The notes beneath the pieces are model-generated. The model had not been told where the DNA came from, searched no databases, and saw nothing but the letters and a program-made list of their open reading frames with translations. From NCBI RefSeq assembly GCF_011386835.1, contig NC_088809.1, forward strand, positions 62,001 to 126,000: 64,000 bases of DNA, written 5' to 3'. How positions within the stretch are numbered: position 1 is the stretch's first letter; every line of letters starts with the position of its first letter. A program made the position numbers and the translations under genes. This DNA comes from Chrysemys picta bellii. Lineage: Eukaryota; Chordata; Testudines; Emydidae. Shown one piece after another: positions 11,770 through 23,892 of this stretch.

Positions 11770-13364
11770 TTTGAAAAGTGGAGAGAATATTTTATATCAA
11801 TAGATCCAAATCTCTTATACCACATTATTGTTTGCCTCAACTTAAGACCTATCTAAAACAGGCCTGGAGAACAAAAACCTGAATTGTTGGAGTCACTGGG
11901 ATCAGAAGGGTCATATGTTGAGATAGAGCGAATGGTATTGCAAAAACTAGTAAAGAACTCATTACTTGTTCTGGCCTATAATATGAGAACAAGGGACACG
12001 TTCTATGAAATTGAAAAGGATCCCCAGGAAATACTTTTTTCCTATGTTCCTAGGTTGCATTTGTCACATTTCAAAGACAATTGAATAAGCTCTATACCAG
12101 GCCTGTTCATTTGTGCAGTTCTGTTAATAGGGAAGAAGAGATACTATGCCCTAAAGATTTGATATGCTCTTACAGTTCTAGCTTGCAAAGCTATAAGTAT
12201 TTACTAGTGGTCATATAATTATCCAATGATTATCTGTATCCCCTTCTGAAGCATTCCTGTTTCTTTTCATTTGTTGTAAACTTACTGTCCCTTAATTTAA
12301 TTGAATGTATCCTTGTTTTGTACGTAAGATTACATGAGTTTGCTTTGCTCGAGCTCCTGGCACCCATAGGAAAGTGCTGTAGAAAGTAATAGAGAAGAAG
12401 CACATGGGAGTGTAGAAGGAAGCAAAATATACCTACAGTAAACCCTTATATAACGCGCGATTATTCAGCACGTTTTTGACATAACACGGTTTTCATTTAG
12501 TGACCCATTTTTATGATGCGCGCACTATTTTTATATAGCGTGCGCTCCCATGGACCTGTCCACTCAGGTCGGGCAAGAAAACCATCGACTCCACTCCATC
12601 CTTAGTCCAGCTGTACCGGCGGCCTTTGTGTTGTTGACACTGCGTTGTACCAAATTCATCATGCCACCTAAGAGGAGTATCAGTCCTAAAGAAAGTGAGG
12701 AGAAGAGAATGAGAAGAAACGGGAAACGATGAGTTTAGCTAAGAAAATAGAGATACTGGACAAGCTCTGTGCTGGTGCCCGAGTCAATGCAGTTGGTCGC
12801 GAGTATGATGTGAATGAATCTACGATTTGCACCATTAGGAAAGGTGAAGATGGCATTAGAGCACATGTTATGGCTGCAGGTAATGCTAGTCTTATCATCA
12901 AGAGGATGACACAGGCAGATGTTCAGTTAAATAAAACAGAGACTTTGTTGAACACATGGATTGAAGATCTGACTCAGAAACGGGCACCGCTCTGTGGGAC
13001 AGTCATTCATGAGAAGGCAGGGAAATTGTATGCAGCCATGTGTGAGAAGGAAGGTGAACCATTCAAAGGAATGTCATTTAGTAGTGGGTGGCTTGATAAT
13101 TTTAGGAAGTCCTTTAACATCCATAATGCGACGTTTACAGGGGAATCTGCATCGGCTGACCACCAAGCAGCAGAACTCTTCCCTGCTGAGTTAGCAAAAA
13201 TTATTGAGGACAATTATTATAAGCCCCAGAAGGCTTTTAATGCTGATGAAACAAGTTTGTTCTGGAAATGAATGCCATCCTACATCACCCAGCAGGAGCA
13301 TTCAGCATCAGGATTTAAAGCTGCTCTGTGCCAATGCGTCAGGGGATTATAAGTGTAAAGCAAT

Positions 13365-15054
13365 CAGGGTGGATTTGATTTAAATCACTAGTCAGGAAGA
13401 CTCGATTTAATCATGGATTTCTACATAAAAGTGCATTCTTGTTGATTGTTATAACCTTAATACATATTTTTCACAACTCAGAGATACATGTAGGTTTCAT
13501 TTTTAGAAGATACACACTATACATTTTTAGTGATTTATTTTGAAAACTTTTCAGATTAGTTTTACAGCTATATTAGAAAATGAATGATTGTTTGGTTATT
13601 TCGTTTACCAAAGGTAATTGAAGCAGATAGTTCACCTCCCAATGACTTCATAAATATCTCCAATTCAACAGGTTAATCATTATTTGGAGGATTTTCTTGC
13701 CATGCTATATTAGGAGGAGAACATCACCAGACAGACATTTTAATTGTTTTATTTAACTAAAACGATGTTACGTATTCTGGGTTTTTTTTCTTCAACAGCA
13801 AACATATAATATTTTAACACAAGAAGCATATGAATTTTTGAAGGTAGTAAAAAACATTCAAGTTTTTTAAAATCAGGTTTGTTTTTGTTAATATTGTTTT
13901 TAACTAAAATAGTTAAATGAAATAATAATAATAATAAAAAAGTTAAATTGACCGTCAGCCAGGTCAACATGAGAAACTTAAAATACTGGTTTCTGCAACT
14001 AACTCAGTCGTCTTCACCTTCATTTTCCTATTTGTTCATAATCTGGAAAAGAAAAACAAGCTTTCCTGCTTTTTCAGGTCCCAAACAATTTCTCAATTTG
14101 GAATGAATTAGTCCAAAGGAAGAAAATATTCTTTCTACACCGGTAGAAGAAGCTACTTCTGTTAAAAGTGAGATTATCACTTCAACAGTCTCTGAATCCA
14201 AGTCCTTAAGTGACTTCCGCCAGTTCGCTGGTTTGACTTCCTTTAAAACATCATCAGCAAACATATTTCTTGAATGGGACTTATTCCCAAACTGGGTCTT
14301 TTTTACGGCCTGCTGCCATTATAGGTTTTCCTTTCTAGTGAGCGAATGGTATGGTAGATCTCAAATCAGTGAAGACTATGCTCAGAAAGATCTCAAGACT
14401 TCTGGAATACGCTGCTCAGTTTCACTTTTGTTTCTACTGCCTGTCCCTCCCGCCTCACGTTTATCTCCAGACTTGTTCTTCTTGTCCAGATCTATTCTGC
14501 CCCCAACCATCTTCTATTCCTCGAACTTTTTGAAACTTTGCACTTTTAGAATGAGGTAAGGGATTGACTCTATGTACACAAATTTGCAGAGGGACAATAG
14601 GGTTGAGGTCTGTTATTTCTCACCTCTATATATTTATTTATTTAAAAACATTTTTGCTGTTAACAAGCATGTTATCTCTGGAGATGCAAATCTACAGTTT
14701 GAGAACTGCAAAACTAACCATCTCTGATGGTATCTTCTAGACTGAGCACTGAGTCCCATTGGGTAGATAGAAAGATTAACCTAAATAATCTATACTGAAG
14801 CCCCTGGAGCCCCATAAAATTGGGTCCCTAATCCATGAACTATTGGAACTCATTTACAAAACTTTTCTTAAACATTACATGAATATATTGTTTCATACTA
14901 TAGAATTAGAATTTATAATCCCTATTCCATGATGAAATATCTTTGAGCTATAATGTATCTTAATAAAACTATCTTTAGATAGGTTTTTTTCCTCAAAAAG
15001 CCTTGTATCAAAAAATCTGATTTAAATAAAAAAATGATTTTTTTATCTACCCTG
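13365..15054 (-). mobile_element. hAT element nested inside the Tigger
   Basis: The element starts cagggtggatttg and ends with the complement of cagggtagata, flanked by aaagcaat (13357-13364) and aaaccaat (15055-15062), an 8-bp hAT target duplication with one mismatch. Removing it rejoins Tigger coding sequence. On the minus strand 14028-14264 encodes a hAT C-terminal dimerisation segment (see that entry). The rest is AT-rich with no long frame, so it is an internally deleted or decayed copy. Confidence 0.88.
14028..14264 (-). pseudogene. hAT transposase C-terminal dimerisation fragment
   Basis: A 78-codon frame with the family signature SSTGVERIFSSFGLIHSKLRN followed by L..EKAGKLVFLF. This is the hATC region (S..ER.FS..G...K.RN.L) that ends hAT transposases. 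The catalytic part is not recognisable in this element, so this is a fragment. Confidence 0.8.
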
Positions 15055-16569
15055 AAACCAATGCTTGTTTACCGTGCTGAGAACCCTGTGTCTCAAAAGA
15101 CAAGCAGAAGTCTCTCTTGCTAGTTTACTGGAGGTCTAACAAAAAAGCCTGGGAAAGATCTAAACTGTTTACAGAATGGTTTACTTTATGCTTTGTGCCT
15201 CTGGTAGAACTTTATTTAAAGTCACAAAACCATCTTTCAAGATTTTGTTGTTATTGGACAATGCCCCAAGTCACTCTGCCGAAGCTCTACAGGGTACAAA
15301 CGAAAATGTCAAGGTGGTTTTCCTTCCACCTAACACCGCCTCATTGTTGCAGTCCTTAGATCAAGACGTAATCAAGACATTTAAATGTTATACAAGGTAA
15401 ACTGTCAAGAAGATGCTAGAGGATTTGGAGGAAAACTCAGAAATGGGCATACCAGACTTCTGCATTCATATAACATGGCACATGTAATTGAAGGGATCTA
15501 GAAGTCCTGGGATGAGGTCACTGTTCCTACCATCAACGCCTGTTGGAACAAGTTGTGGCCATCAGTGGTGAATAATTTCACTGGCTTCCCCCACAGTACA
15601 CAAGGAGGTTAGGGAGATAATGATTTTGATAATGAAGTGATAAACTGACACCAGGCGGAGCTGACTGAGGAGAAGTTAGTGGAGATGCATGAGGCCACCG
15701 ACAACGAAAGTGAAGACGAGCAAAAGGAACAAAAACTCACAGCAGGATATTTAAGGGAAAATTTACAAATCATAGAAAAAGTCATAAGTAATTTGATGGA
15801 GAAAGATCCAAATATGAACAGGAGCCTAATATGCAAATGGCCCTATCATGAGCTGTACCAAGTCATTGCTGAGTCAGGCAAAGCAGAGTCTTATCACTGA
15901 CTACATCATGCCCTCTACACACCAGTCAACAGATGCATCAACTTCAGCATCCCAATCATCAGCTGAGCAGGAACCAGAAAATACCACTACTGTTGAATCC
16001 TCACCACAGTAAGAACGTTCCCCAGCCATCACCTAGATCATTGTCTTCAGCAAGTCACCAATTCGTAGTTTTTAAGGTAATAAATTAAAAAAACATCAAC
16101 TTTGTCATGTCTGGGAACGTAAGCCTATTTTTCCCATTTATTCTTTAGTTTATATAACGCATTTTATATAACACATGGTTTTCTAGGGACGTAACTACTG
16201 TGTTATATAAGGGTTTACTGTATATGATTTGATTGCAATGCACATTCTTGTGGAACACTCAGATTCTAGGCAGGCGAGGGTTACAAATCCTGCAGGATGG
16301 AAGTGTCTTTCATCACTCTCAATGATCCCTTCTGGATGATAGCATGGTGGCTGTTGGAACATGAAGGGAACTGAAAACAGCCTTCTTTGCCTGAGGCAAG
16401 GTCACTAGAATGTGCTGGCATTTTTGGAATGGGACAGGAAGTGAAACTGAAAAATTGGAATCCCAAAAGGACTTTCCTTTCCGGCTCAAAAAATGCTTAT
16501 CAATGTAGATGAAGGGATGGAAGCAATGGGACAGAGGAGAGAGATGCTAGTAGAAATATTCTGAACTTC

Positions 16570-17000
16570 AGGAAATACAGAGATAAGGTACATGCCTGCA
16601 CAACCTTAACTTCCCTTCTTTACAGCTGGCAAGAGCTGCTGGGAATTATCTGCATGCACTCCTGCTGCATTTACTGTAGTAGTTATAGTTGTAGTGAGTA
16701 GTTGAGGGATTATTTGGAGCAGCTTGGCAGAGCTGTGATTGTGATATGAGGCAATATGGGGGGGGGTACTTCTTTGGGGGGGGCGGCATCCCTCCACCTT
16801 TGTATGTGTGATCAAAGGAAAGAGGTGCAAGAGAGAATCAGTAGGCCTCATTTCAATGGTGCATTGTGTAGGTTGTGTCAGCAGTGAGGCACAGGGCTAG
16901 CCCAGTCACGGGGTTGGTCAGCAATTAGGTGGGAAATGTGTAGCCTGTGGATTTCATGAAGGATAAGTGGAAGTATAGTATTAGATGGCATTGTGGTCCC
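16570..17000 (+). repeat. Dispersed repeat family X, copy A
   Basis: Shares ordered blocks with copies B (20645-21330, opposite strand) and C (38477-39010, same strand): 'ttgggaattatctgca'-like, 'gatcaaaggaaagaggtgc', 'cattgtgtaggttgtgtcagcag' and 'gtctgtgg-tt-aatga'. It has no frame and the class is not determined. Copy A also contains two G8-9 runs near 16758-16786. Confidence 0.6.
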
Positions 17001-17155
17001 CCCAGATCCTGGCTTGCCCATGTGGGCTGGGAGAGGAGCTCAGAGCCCATAGAGGGACAGTCCCCAGTTCCTGACAGAAGGAAAAACTGACCTGGCAAGC
17101 TGATCAGTTAATGTCTGTTGACCAGCTATTAAATTTTAAATAAATTTTAATTAAT

Positions 17156-17343
17156 GGAGATATCATCCTATCTCCTAGAACTGGAAGGGACCTTGAAAGG
17201 TCATCAAGTCCAGCCCCCTGCCTTCACTAGCAGGACCAAGTACTGATTTTGCCTCAGATCCTGAAGTTGCCCCCTCAAGGATTGAACTCACAACCCTGGG
17301 TTTAGCAGGCCAATGCTGAAACCACTGAGCTATCCCTCCCCCC
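17156..17343 (-). mobile_element. tRNA-derived SINE with CR1-like tail, copy 1
   Basis: On the minus strand it opens ggggagggatagctcagtgg, a tRNA-like A box, followed by a B-box-like gggttgtgagttcaatcc, and ends in a segment (aggtcccttccagttctagg in that orientation) resembling the CR1 3' end. Such SINEs use CR1 machinery through the shared tail. Copy 2 is at 43817-44016. Confidence 0.85.
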
Positions 17344-17659
17344 ATCAAATAGTCCAGCAAGAATGCCCTGATGTAAGCGGAGGCCGACTGTTTTGATTGC
17401 ATCATGGTGCATTCTTTCATTATTTAGAACTTAATTTTATTGTGTGTTGTATTTTTTTGGAGTTAAAATAACTCACTTAAGTAACTTTTTGGTTGTAATT
17501 AGGAATAAATATCTTTCTAAGGTAAGGCCTGTTGGAGACCATGAAGTCTTACACCCTTTTTTTTAACTGTTCTAATAAATTAGTGCTTTAAATATTGACC
17601 AGTATTTGACCAGTCAATTGACCAATTATTTTTGGACCCGTAAAATTACCAAACCTAGC

Positions 17660-18340
17660 ACAAGAGGCAGGGAGAGGGGCTTGTGCCCTCCCCCCGCCCC
17701 GAAGGGCAAGGATCCTGCAGACCGCACATGAGGGGGGAGAATGTGGGGCTGCCACATGCCCTGTACCCTAATTCTTCCTATTCACACTGCCACCCATCTC
17801 CATGTCACCTTTTCCACTCCCCTGATTTGAGGCCCCAACCCCTTTTCCAGGGCTATCACCCATGCCTGTTTATCTCCCTCTCCTCACTGCAATCTCAAAT
17901 CCCTGCTCCTTATTCTCAACACTCTTCAGCCCCCTAATCTCCCTCGCAGAACATATTTGCATGTGTATTTATTTTCTTTTAAAAAATTATAGTAGAGCAC
18001 CAACTCCGCTATAGTTAAGATGAAGACCAAGCAGTCTCTTTAAAACTAGACTCTTCTACGTGCTCTAAAATACAGAACACTTACTCAGATTGCTTTGAAA
18101 TGTTGTCTACCTCATGGGGGCATGGAGTTTAGTCAGTGAACCAAATTTGGAGCCATTTGAACAAGTGGTTCCTGAGATTCAGCCCCGGGGAAAAAACAGC
18201 TCTTCTTAAAGCTGACATGTTTTGGCAATGAGTTTTGTGCATAGATAGAGCTTAAATCGGGGCTGAGATTATTATACCAGGGTCTCAAATGCTTGGAAGT
18301 TACCCCAACAGAGTACATGCCACCCACTAGCCTTTTGGGA
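17660..18340. repeat. C-rich block and conserved 'ccaaatttgg' repeat
   Basis: The C-rich stretch 17690-17945 followed by atatttgcatgtgt looks like a degraded inverted counterpart of 18650-18830 (atatgcaaatggttactggc followed by G-rich DNA). The section 18130-18340 (gtgaaccaaatttggagcc, aaaaaacagctcttcttaaag) recurs at 19890-20060. This is probably one dispersed repeat with G/C-rich arms, but I cannot fix its ends or class. Confidence 0.4.
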
Positions 18341-18639
18341 GAAATCAAATTACATTATTAGCCAAAGAGTAGTTCTTCAGTGAGGCGTATCGGCATTTGA
18401 AGTGTGTGGCATTGCATCAAACAGATTCCACTGAGCATGTGTGGGCAGACAAGGTTTTTAGCCTTGAAAATTTCACGCCTGCTGGATGGCTTGAGAATAA
18501 GCAGTAGTCTTTTGACCCAGACCCAGCCAGCCACTGTCTGTTGGAGTCTCGCTGCAGGCAAAAGTCTGGAAAAGCTCGAAGGGCATATTGCTAAAATCTG
18601 TCTCTAGGTTGGAGGGGGTGGGGTATTTTTGGTGGCTGT

Positions 18640-19050
18640 AATCAAAGTATGTATATATTTTTTAAATTCTATATGCAAATGGTTACTGGCAAGGGAGGGG
18701 CATTTTAGAGAGTGGAGAACTGGGAGGAATAGAGGTGAAAGGGGTTTAGCACTACATAAAGGGGACAGGGATTTTGGGGATGAGTGGTAGGGGAGATGAG
18801 TGGAGTTCGGGGGCTCAGGTGAGGGGGAGGGAGAGAGAGAGAGACACACAGAGAAGGGAGCATATGGGGATGAGTAGCAGGGAGATTGCGGGGAGAATAG
18901 AGTCAGGGACTCCTGTCAGCCCCACCTTCTCACTGTGTCTGTGTGTGTGCCAGGACTTGGGGGGAGAGGGAGGTTGAGCTCCTCACCCTACCTCTTTGTG
19001 TGTGTGGGTGTGTGTGTGCGCGTGCGCACGCGTGCCAGGATATGGGGGCC
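18640..19050. repeat. G-rich arm and alternating GT/GC tract
   Basis: G-rich sequence to 18900 includes a (GA)n run near 18829-18843. The tract 18995-19038 alternates purine and pyrimidine (gtgtgtgtgcgcgtgcgcac), a sequence type that readily adopts Z-DNA. There is no gene. Confidence 0.6.
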
Positions 19051-19375
19051 TGCTGCCCCTCTGGGGGGGCCTGATCCTCTACCTGCCCCCTCATTTAACC
19101 TGGAGTCTGGGCCACCCCTGTCCTTCTGGGGGTGTCTGAACCCATCTCCCTGCTCCCCAAGTGATCCAGGATCTGGGGAAGCCCTCCCTCTCCTTCTGGG
19201 TGGGGAGCTAAGAACTGGCATACTGGGAGGATGGGCCAAAAACACACTGCTGACACTGAGGTGAGAATGGACATGCTTGATGCATATCTCTCACACTCCA
19301 GCACTAAGTAGGGGGAATGAAAACACCCACTGAGATTAATGGAGCAGTTCACATATCTCATGGGGTGTTTTCTCA

Positions 19376-19644
19376 AGGCTTGTCTACATTTGAAACACTA
19401 AAGTGACACAGCTGCACTTCAGTGTAGATGCTACCTACACCAGTGCAAGGGAGTCTCCTGCTAGTATATGTAATCCACCTCTCCGAAAGGCAGTAGCTGG
19501 GTCGATGGAAGAAATCTTCCATTGACCTAGGGATATCTACACTGGGGGTTAGGTCCACTTAACTGCGTTGCTCAGGGATGTGGATTTTTCATACCCTTGA
19601 GCAACATAGTAGGTTGACTTAACTTTTTGATGTAGACCAGGTCT
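19376..19644. mobile_element. Harbinger-type MITE
   Basis: Ends are aaggcttgtctacatt and the complement of gacctggtctacatc, the 'gtctaca' terminal type shared with the Harbinger at 24325-29403 and the MITEs at 23893, 37664 and 53509. The interior has no frame and the target duplication is not clear. Confidence 0.6.
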
Positions 19645-19879
19645 CATTCAACTGAGACGATCACATTGAGATGAATGGGCTATGTCAGATGTCTCTGAGC
19701 CTCCTATGCCTTCAGGATTATCCTGTGGTGGAGATATGCATATAGAAAAGCAGTCACTGATGACTAATTTCATAAATATTATAACAGAGTGGTAAGAGTG
19801 AGGTTTTTTTAAAGAACAGCGTTTCTAAATGTTCCAAAATCTGCATGTGAGCTGACCTATCTTCACATCTGCTGTGCTT

Positions 19880-20060
19880 TATGGGATGTAGGGTAGAATT
19901 AGTGATCCAAATTTGGGGTCATTTGTGCAAAGTGTTCTTTAAACAAAGGCCTTCCCCCTGAAAAAAAACAGATTGTCTTTAAGTACACAGATTTTACCAA
20001 CTTTTTTTGTGTACACCAAGCTTCTAAAACGCTGATAGCTTAATGGGATGGAAAGGGGAG
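19880..20060. repeat. Second copy of 'ccaaatttgg' dispersed repeat
   Basis: gtgatccaaatttggggtc and the following aaaaaaaacagattgtctt align in order with 18135-18215. It is diverged and the family is not recognised. Confidence 0.35.
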
Positions 20061-20334
20061 GGTGAACTGGAAACAGTGGCAGGGGGCTACACGTTGTGGG
20101 GAAATAGTGGGTGAGGGGCAGGGAGAGACACCATTTTTTTTCTCATATGCTTAAAGTTACTATAACCACCACATAATAAAAATGTCAAGTTCTTGGGACA
20201 TGGATAATGCCTGAGTCTTTTCTCACCGGTTTCATTAGCAACTACTCACTACAGACATTTGAAAGCATGACCATTATCCCCATTCTACTACAAAAAATTG
20301 CACAGGTGTGGGGGGGCTCTTATTAATCACATAA

Positions 20335-20540
20335 CATTTGTGTGACCTAGTGAAAAGAGTAGTGGTCTGGGACTCAGAAACCTGAGCTATATTCCCGGCT
20401 TTGCCAATGGCTTGTTGGGTGATTTTAGACAAGTCACTTCACCCCGCTCGGTGCTTCAATTTCCCCATCTCTGCAATCTCTTTGAGATTTACTGATGATA
20501 AACGCTTTGTAAGAGCTAGGTGCTCTCATTACTTGTCCAC
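20335..20540 (+). mobile_element. MIR / CORE-SINE, full-length-like
   Basis: Runs in the MIR order: agtggtctgggactcagaaa, cccggctttgcc, the core gacaagtcacttcacc, ttccccatctctgcaa and a terminal gctttgtaagagctaggtgc. An ancient amniote SINE, about 200 bp. Confidence 0.85.
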
Positions 20541-20644
20541 AGGAATGTCTCAGAGAACTGCACACTTACATGAAAATTAAGTGTCTAAATGACCACTGTC
20601 ATTTCCCCCCCCCCTTTTTTTTTTTTTTAGATATTTAAATGGCA

Positions 20645-21330
20645 CACTTCATTAACACAGATTTATGGTTGTTTGGCAGTACCGTGTGCCCTTTCAGAAC
20701 ATCAAGTTCAGCAAAACTCAAACTTGTGAAAACAAATAAATAAAAAGTTAAGGTACATGCCCATACACCTTTGTCCTGTGCTGAATAGGAGCTCCCTATA
20801 CTCATATACAGAAAGAACACCATGTCTACTAAATCTTACAGTTCTTTCAACCCCTTCATCCTTATACACACACTAACCTTTCATTAAACCCACAGACCAT
20901 ACTCATCTCCCATTGAACTGCTGACAAATCCCCATGGCAAAGCAAGAAGACTTCTGTGCCCCACTGCTGACACAACCTACACAATACAGTGTTGAAATGC
21001 AGGATACTGGATCTCTCAATGTACACATGCACCTCTTTCCTTCGATCACACACACTGGGGTCCGGGAAAGAAATTCTCTCTCTCTCTCTCATATTCAGAG
21101 GGTCACCAGCTCTTCTAAGCCACTCCAGCTTATTCTTCCACCATTCAATACTGCTACATCTAACACAGTGAATGCAGCTGGAGTTTGTGCAGATAATTCC
21201 CATTGGTTCTTTCCAGGTCCAGGGGGACAGAGTTATGGTTGTATGGGGTGTACATTAACTCTTAACTGTATTTCCTAGTTTTCACAAGTTTGGGTTTTGC
21301 TGAGTTCTACATTCTGGAAGGGCATGAGCT
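20645..21330 (-). repeat. Dispersed repeat family X, copy B, with inverted termini
   Basis: The left end (ccctttcagaacatcaag, cagcaaaactcaaacttgtg, 20690-20740) is matched in inverse by the right end (cacaagtttgggttttgctg, ttctggaagggc, about 21270-21325), giving roughly 45-bp diverged terminal inverted repeats. That suggests a non-autonomous DNA transposon. Internal blocks match copies A and C. It contains a (TC)n run near 21077. I could not identify a target duplication. Confidence 0.6.
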
Positions 21331-21370
21331 ATTGCTGGACAGACTTAACTCTGCATTGGCAAAGCAGTTA

Positions 21371-21396
21371 AGGTGTTTTTTTTTTTTTTTTTTTTT
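21371..21396 (+). repeat. Poly-T tract
   Basis: An uninterrupted run of about 21 T follows ggtgt. It could be the reverse of a poly-A tail, but no retroposed body adjoins it recognisably. Confidence 0.7.
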
Positions 21397-21687
21397 GGTC
21401 GTTTAATAGTTTTAGCATCTGCTGAATTATCTGCTGTATTAAAACTACATTTCCTTAAAATAACCCCCCGGCCGGCAGATATTAACAACATACCTACAGA
21501 CCTTTCTCAGGTTTCTGCTCTAGGTCAGATTTGAACTGAGACTGGTGGGGTGTAGGGCAGGTTCATTGGCTGCTGTTTGTTCCTTTGAGCCATCCATCTG
21601 CAGATAAAATTGGCAGACTAGAAAGCCTCTTGATTACTCTGTCCATATACAATATAGTCCATTGGATGCATGAGGCTGTAGGAAAAT

Positions 21688-21821
21688 TAGGGTTGTACCT
21701 ATTTAGAGAGCTGAACTCTTTTCTTGAATAATATTTTAAATTTTGTTCTCTCAAAGGGGTAGTGAGTGCCATGCTCTAGCTGGAGTAAGGGTGGAGTGAT
21801 TGAGACCATTGTGCCAGGAGC
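21688..21821 (+). repeat. Inverted duplication, left arm
   Basis: agggttgtacctatttagag through accattgtgccaggagc is repeated almost exactly, inverted, at 23643-23775. The arms are about 134 bp and 1.8 kb apart, inside CRK intron 1. High identity suggests either two young copies of an unlisted repeat or a local inverted duplication. Confidence 0.75.
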
Positions 21822-22284
21822 AGGGCCCTGGCTTGATCCCCAACTCTGGGCAAAAAAAAATTGGTAGAATCTGTCAACCTTGAGGAAAAGCTGGTTTGGG
21901 TTTTTATTTGTTGGTTTTTCTTTTGGCCCTCCTTTTCTGCCCCTCTCCCTTGGGTACGCAGGAACCTCTTGCTCATATGACCCTGAATTTGGATCAGTAA
22001 CCCTATCCCATGCTCCCATGAGGCACACCAAATTTCAAGGCAGTCCAAGCAATCATGGATTTTAAAACCAAAAAGATATTGTTAATCTTAACTATAGCAG
22101 AGTTGGCCCTTCTGTAATAAGAGAATGACATGAAATCTAAAGAGACCAAGAATGGGCTGCTTTAAGGGTGGTTATGCCTTCTGACTACACTCTGAAAATG
22201 AAGTAGAATGGTAAGTAGTTTACCCCAAAATAGGTTTCCAGACTTAGGAAGTGTTTCCCTCCCCCCGCCATCCTCAAAAATCTT

Positions 22285-22450
22285 CCAACATTGCTCCTGT
22301 GAGTAATTATCCCCATTTTACAGATAGGGAAACTGACTCAGAAGTGATTTGTCCATTGTCAGAAAGGGAATTTGTCTCAACCTGAGAGATGAGTTGAAGG
22401 GTCTCTGGCTCTGACCTGTGCTTAGATTACTAGACCATCTCGCCCACATA
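22285..22450 (-). mobile_element. MIR / CORE-SINE fragment
   Basis: In reverse orientation: atccccattttacagatagg, gaaactgactcagaagtgat, ttgtccattgtcag, ending gattactagaccatctc. This is the classic MIR 3' half. Confidence 0.8.
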
Positions 22451-23642
22451 ATCTCTCATCCCTCCCACAAAAAATATAAATTGTTAAATTCTAGATCATT
22501 TTTTGTCTTCAGACCATGCCTCCACTTCCTGATCAAAGGGAAAGATTTGGATTGCTGCTCTGACCTCCTGAGCAGGACAGAACAGGACAGAGGCCAAGTT
22601 GAGACACCATAACCAGTTAAGAAAAAAATTCTGCCCTTTATATGTCTTGACCAAATGAGCCAGCTGAAGGAGTTGTGGGACAGTGCTGCTGATTAGGGTG
22701 TGAGAGGAGAAAGCTAGAGAACTACTCTTTCCCTAGTAGCACTGGATTGGAAGTGGTGGGGAAAGGTGAGAGAGTCATTCTCTAAGTAGCCTCATGCTGG
22801 AACCTTACTATCTCCTTTGGCAGCAAGCTTACGTTGGTAGTTTGACACCCGATCCCCCACATTATTCCCTCCCTGAGTATTGTTCCACCAGAAGATGAGG
22901 GCAATGTGCTACTGGAACTGGCTCCTGCAGGAACAGACCCAGAAGATAATGGTTTTACCTCTCCAAACAAATGTTTCCCTGGCTGTTATAATGTGTTCTT
23001 GTTCCTTGCGATAATATCAGAGTACCTCACACATCAATTTATCCTCATTACAACCTCTGGGAGGTATGAAAGTGTAGTAAACACGTAAAAGTTTAATTTT
23101 TTTTTTTTTAAAGCCAGAGAGGGACTATATGTTAATCTAATCTGACTTCCTGTATCACATGGGCCATAGAACTTGACCTAATAATACCTATTAGTGAAGG
23201 GAATTATTCTTCCCTGGCATGTAAGTAAACTCTATCAAGCTCAATAACTTGTGGTTGAACTAGAGGATTCCTGCTTTACAGACTCTAAATGATGGAGAAT
23301 TTACCATTTTCCTTGTGGCAGTGTTATTATTTAAACTCATTGTTAAAAAGTTGCATTTTTCTAACTCTGACTTCTAGCTATGAGGTCTTGTTATGATCTT
23401 TTTTGCTACAATTAAGAGCCTCTTAATATGTAGTATGTCCTCTCCATTTCTAGGTACTTAGATGGGGATCATGTTGCTTCCTAATATTCTTTGATAAGCT
23501 AAATAGCTTGAGCTGCTTAAGTTTTTAATTGTAAAGAGTGTTTTCCAGAGTCGTCTTTTTTTTGTAGCTCTCCTCTGATCTTTCTCCAGTTTTTCAACAT
23601 AATTTTGAAAGTACATGTGCTAGAAAAGGACACGATATTCTG

Positions 23643-23775
23643 GCTCCTGGCACAATGGTCTCAATCACTCCACCCTTACTCCAGCTAGAGCATGGCACTC
23701 CCTACCCCTTTGAGAGAACAAAATTTAAAATCTTATTCAAGAAAAGAGCTCAGCTCTCTAAATAGGTACAACCCT
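23643..23775 (-). repeat. Inverted duplication, right arm
   Basis: Starts gctcctggcacaatggtctc and ends aaataggtacaaccct; complementary to 21688-21821 with only a few differences seen by eye. Confidence 0.75.
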
Positions 23776-23892
23776 ATTGTATACAAAGGTATTATCACTT
23801 CCCTTCTAATCGTCCAAAGATAATGTTAGCCCCGTATTTTTCTGGGAGCTAATGTTCTCTTGGTTATCTACAATAACCTTTATATCCTCCTA

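Larger units (their letters stand above)
12661..15900 (+). pseudogene. Tigger transposase pseudogene, split by hAT
   Basis: The coding remnant begins at MPPKRSIS (12661). A frame break near 12730 leads into a 180-codon frame to 13271 with the CENP-B-like helix-turn-helix (MSLAKKIEILDKL, VGREYDVNESTICTIRK), a second DNA-binding region (WIEDLTQKRAPL, SSGWLDNFRKSFNIHN) and the first catalytic region (FNADETSLFWK). Translation stops at an in-frame TGA at 13269. After the hAT insertion the gene resumes near 15063: LLLLDNAPSHSAEAL (second catalytic Asp, about 15243-15290) and LPPNTASLLQSLDQDVI, then an acidic tail (15679-15900). Stops and frameshifts make it inactive. DDE/D transposases of this type cut and paste their own element. 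Confidence 0.9.
12436..16220 (+). mobile_element. Tigger (pogo-type) DNA transposon with nested hAT
   Basis: The element has perfect 19-bp terminal inverted repeats (cagtaaacccttatataac) and the TA target duplication expected of pogo/Tigger elements, at 12434-12435 and 16221-16222. Without the hAT inserted at 13365-15054 it would be about 2.1 kb. It carries a broken transposase gene (12661-15900). Confidence 0.93.
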
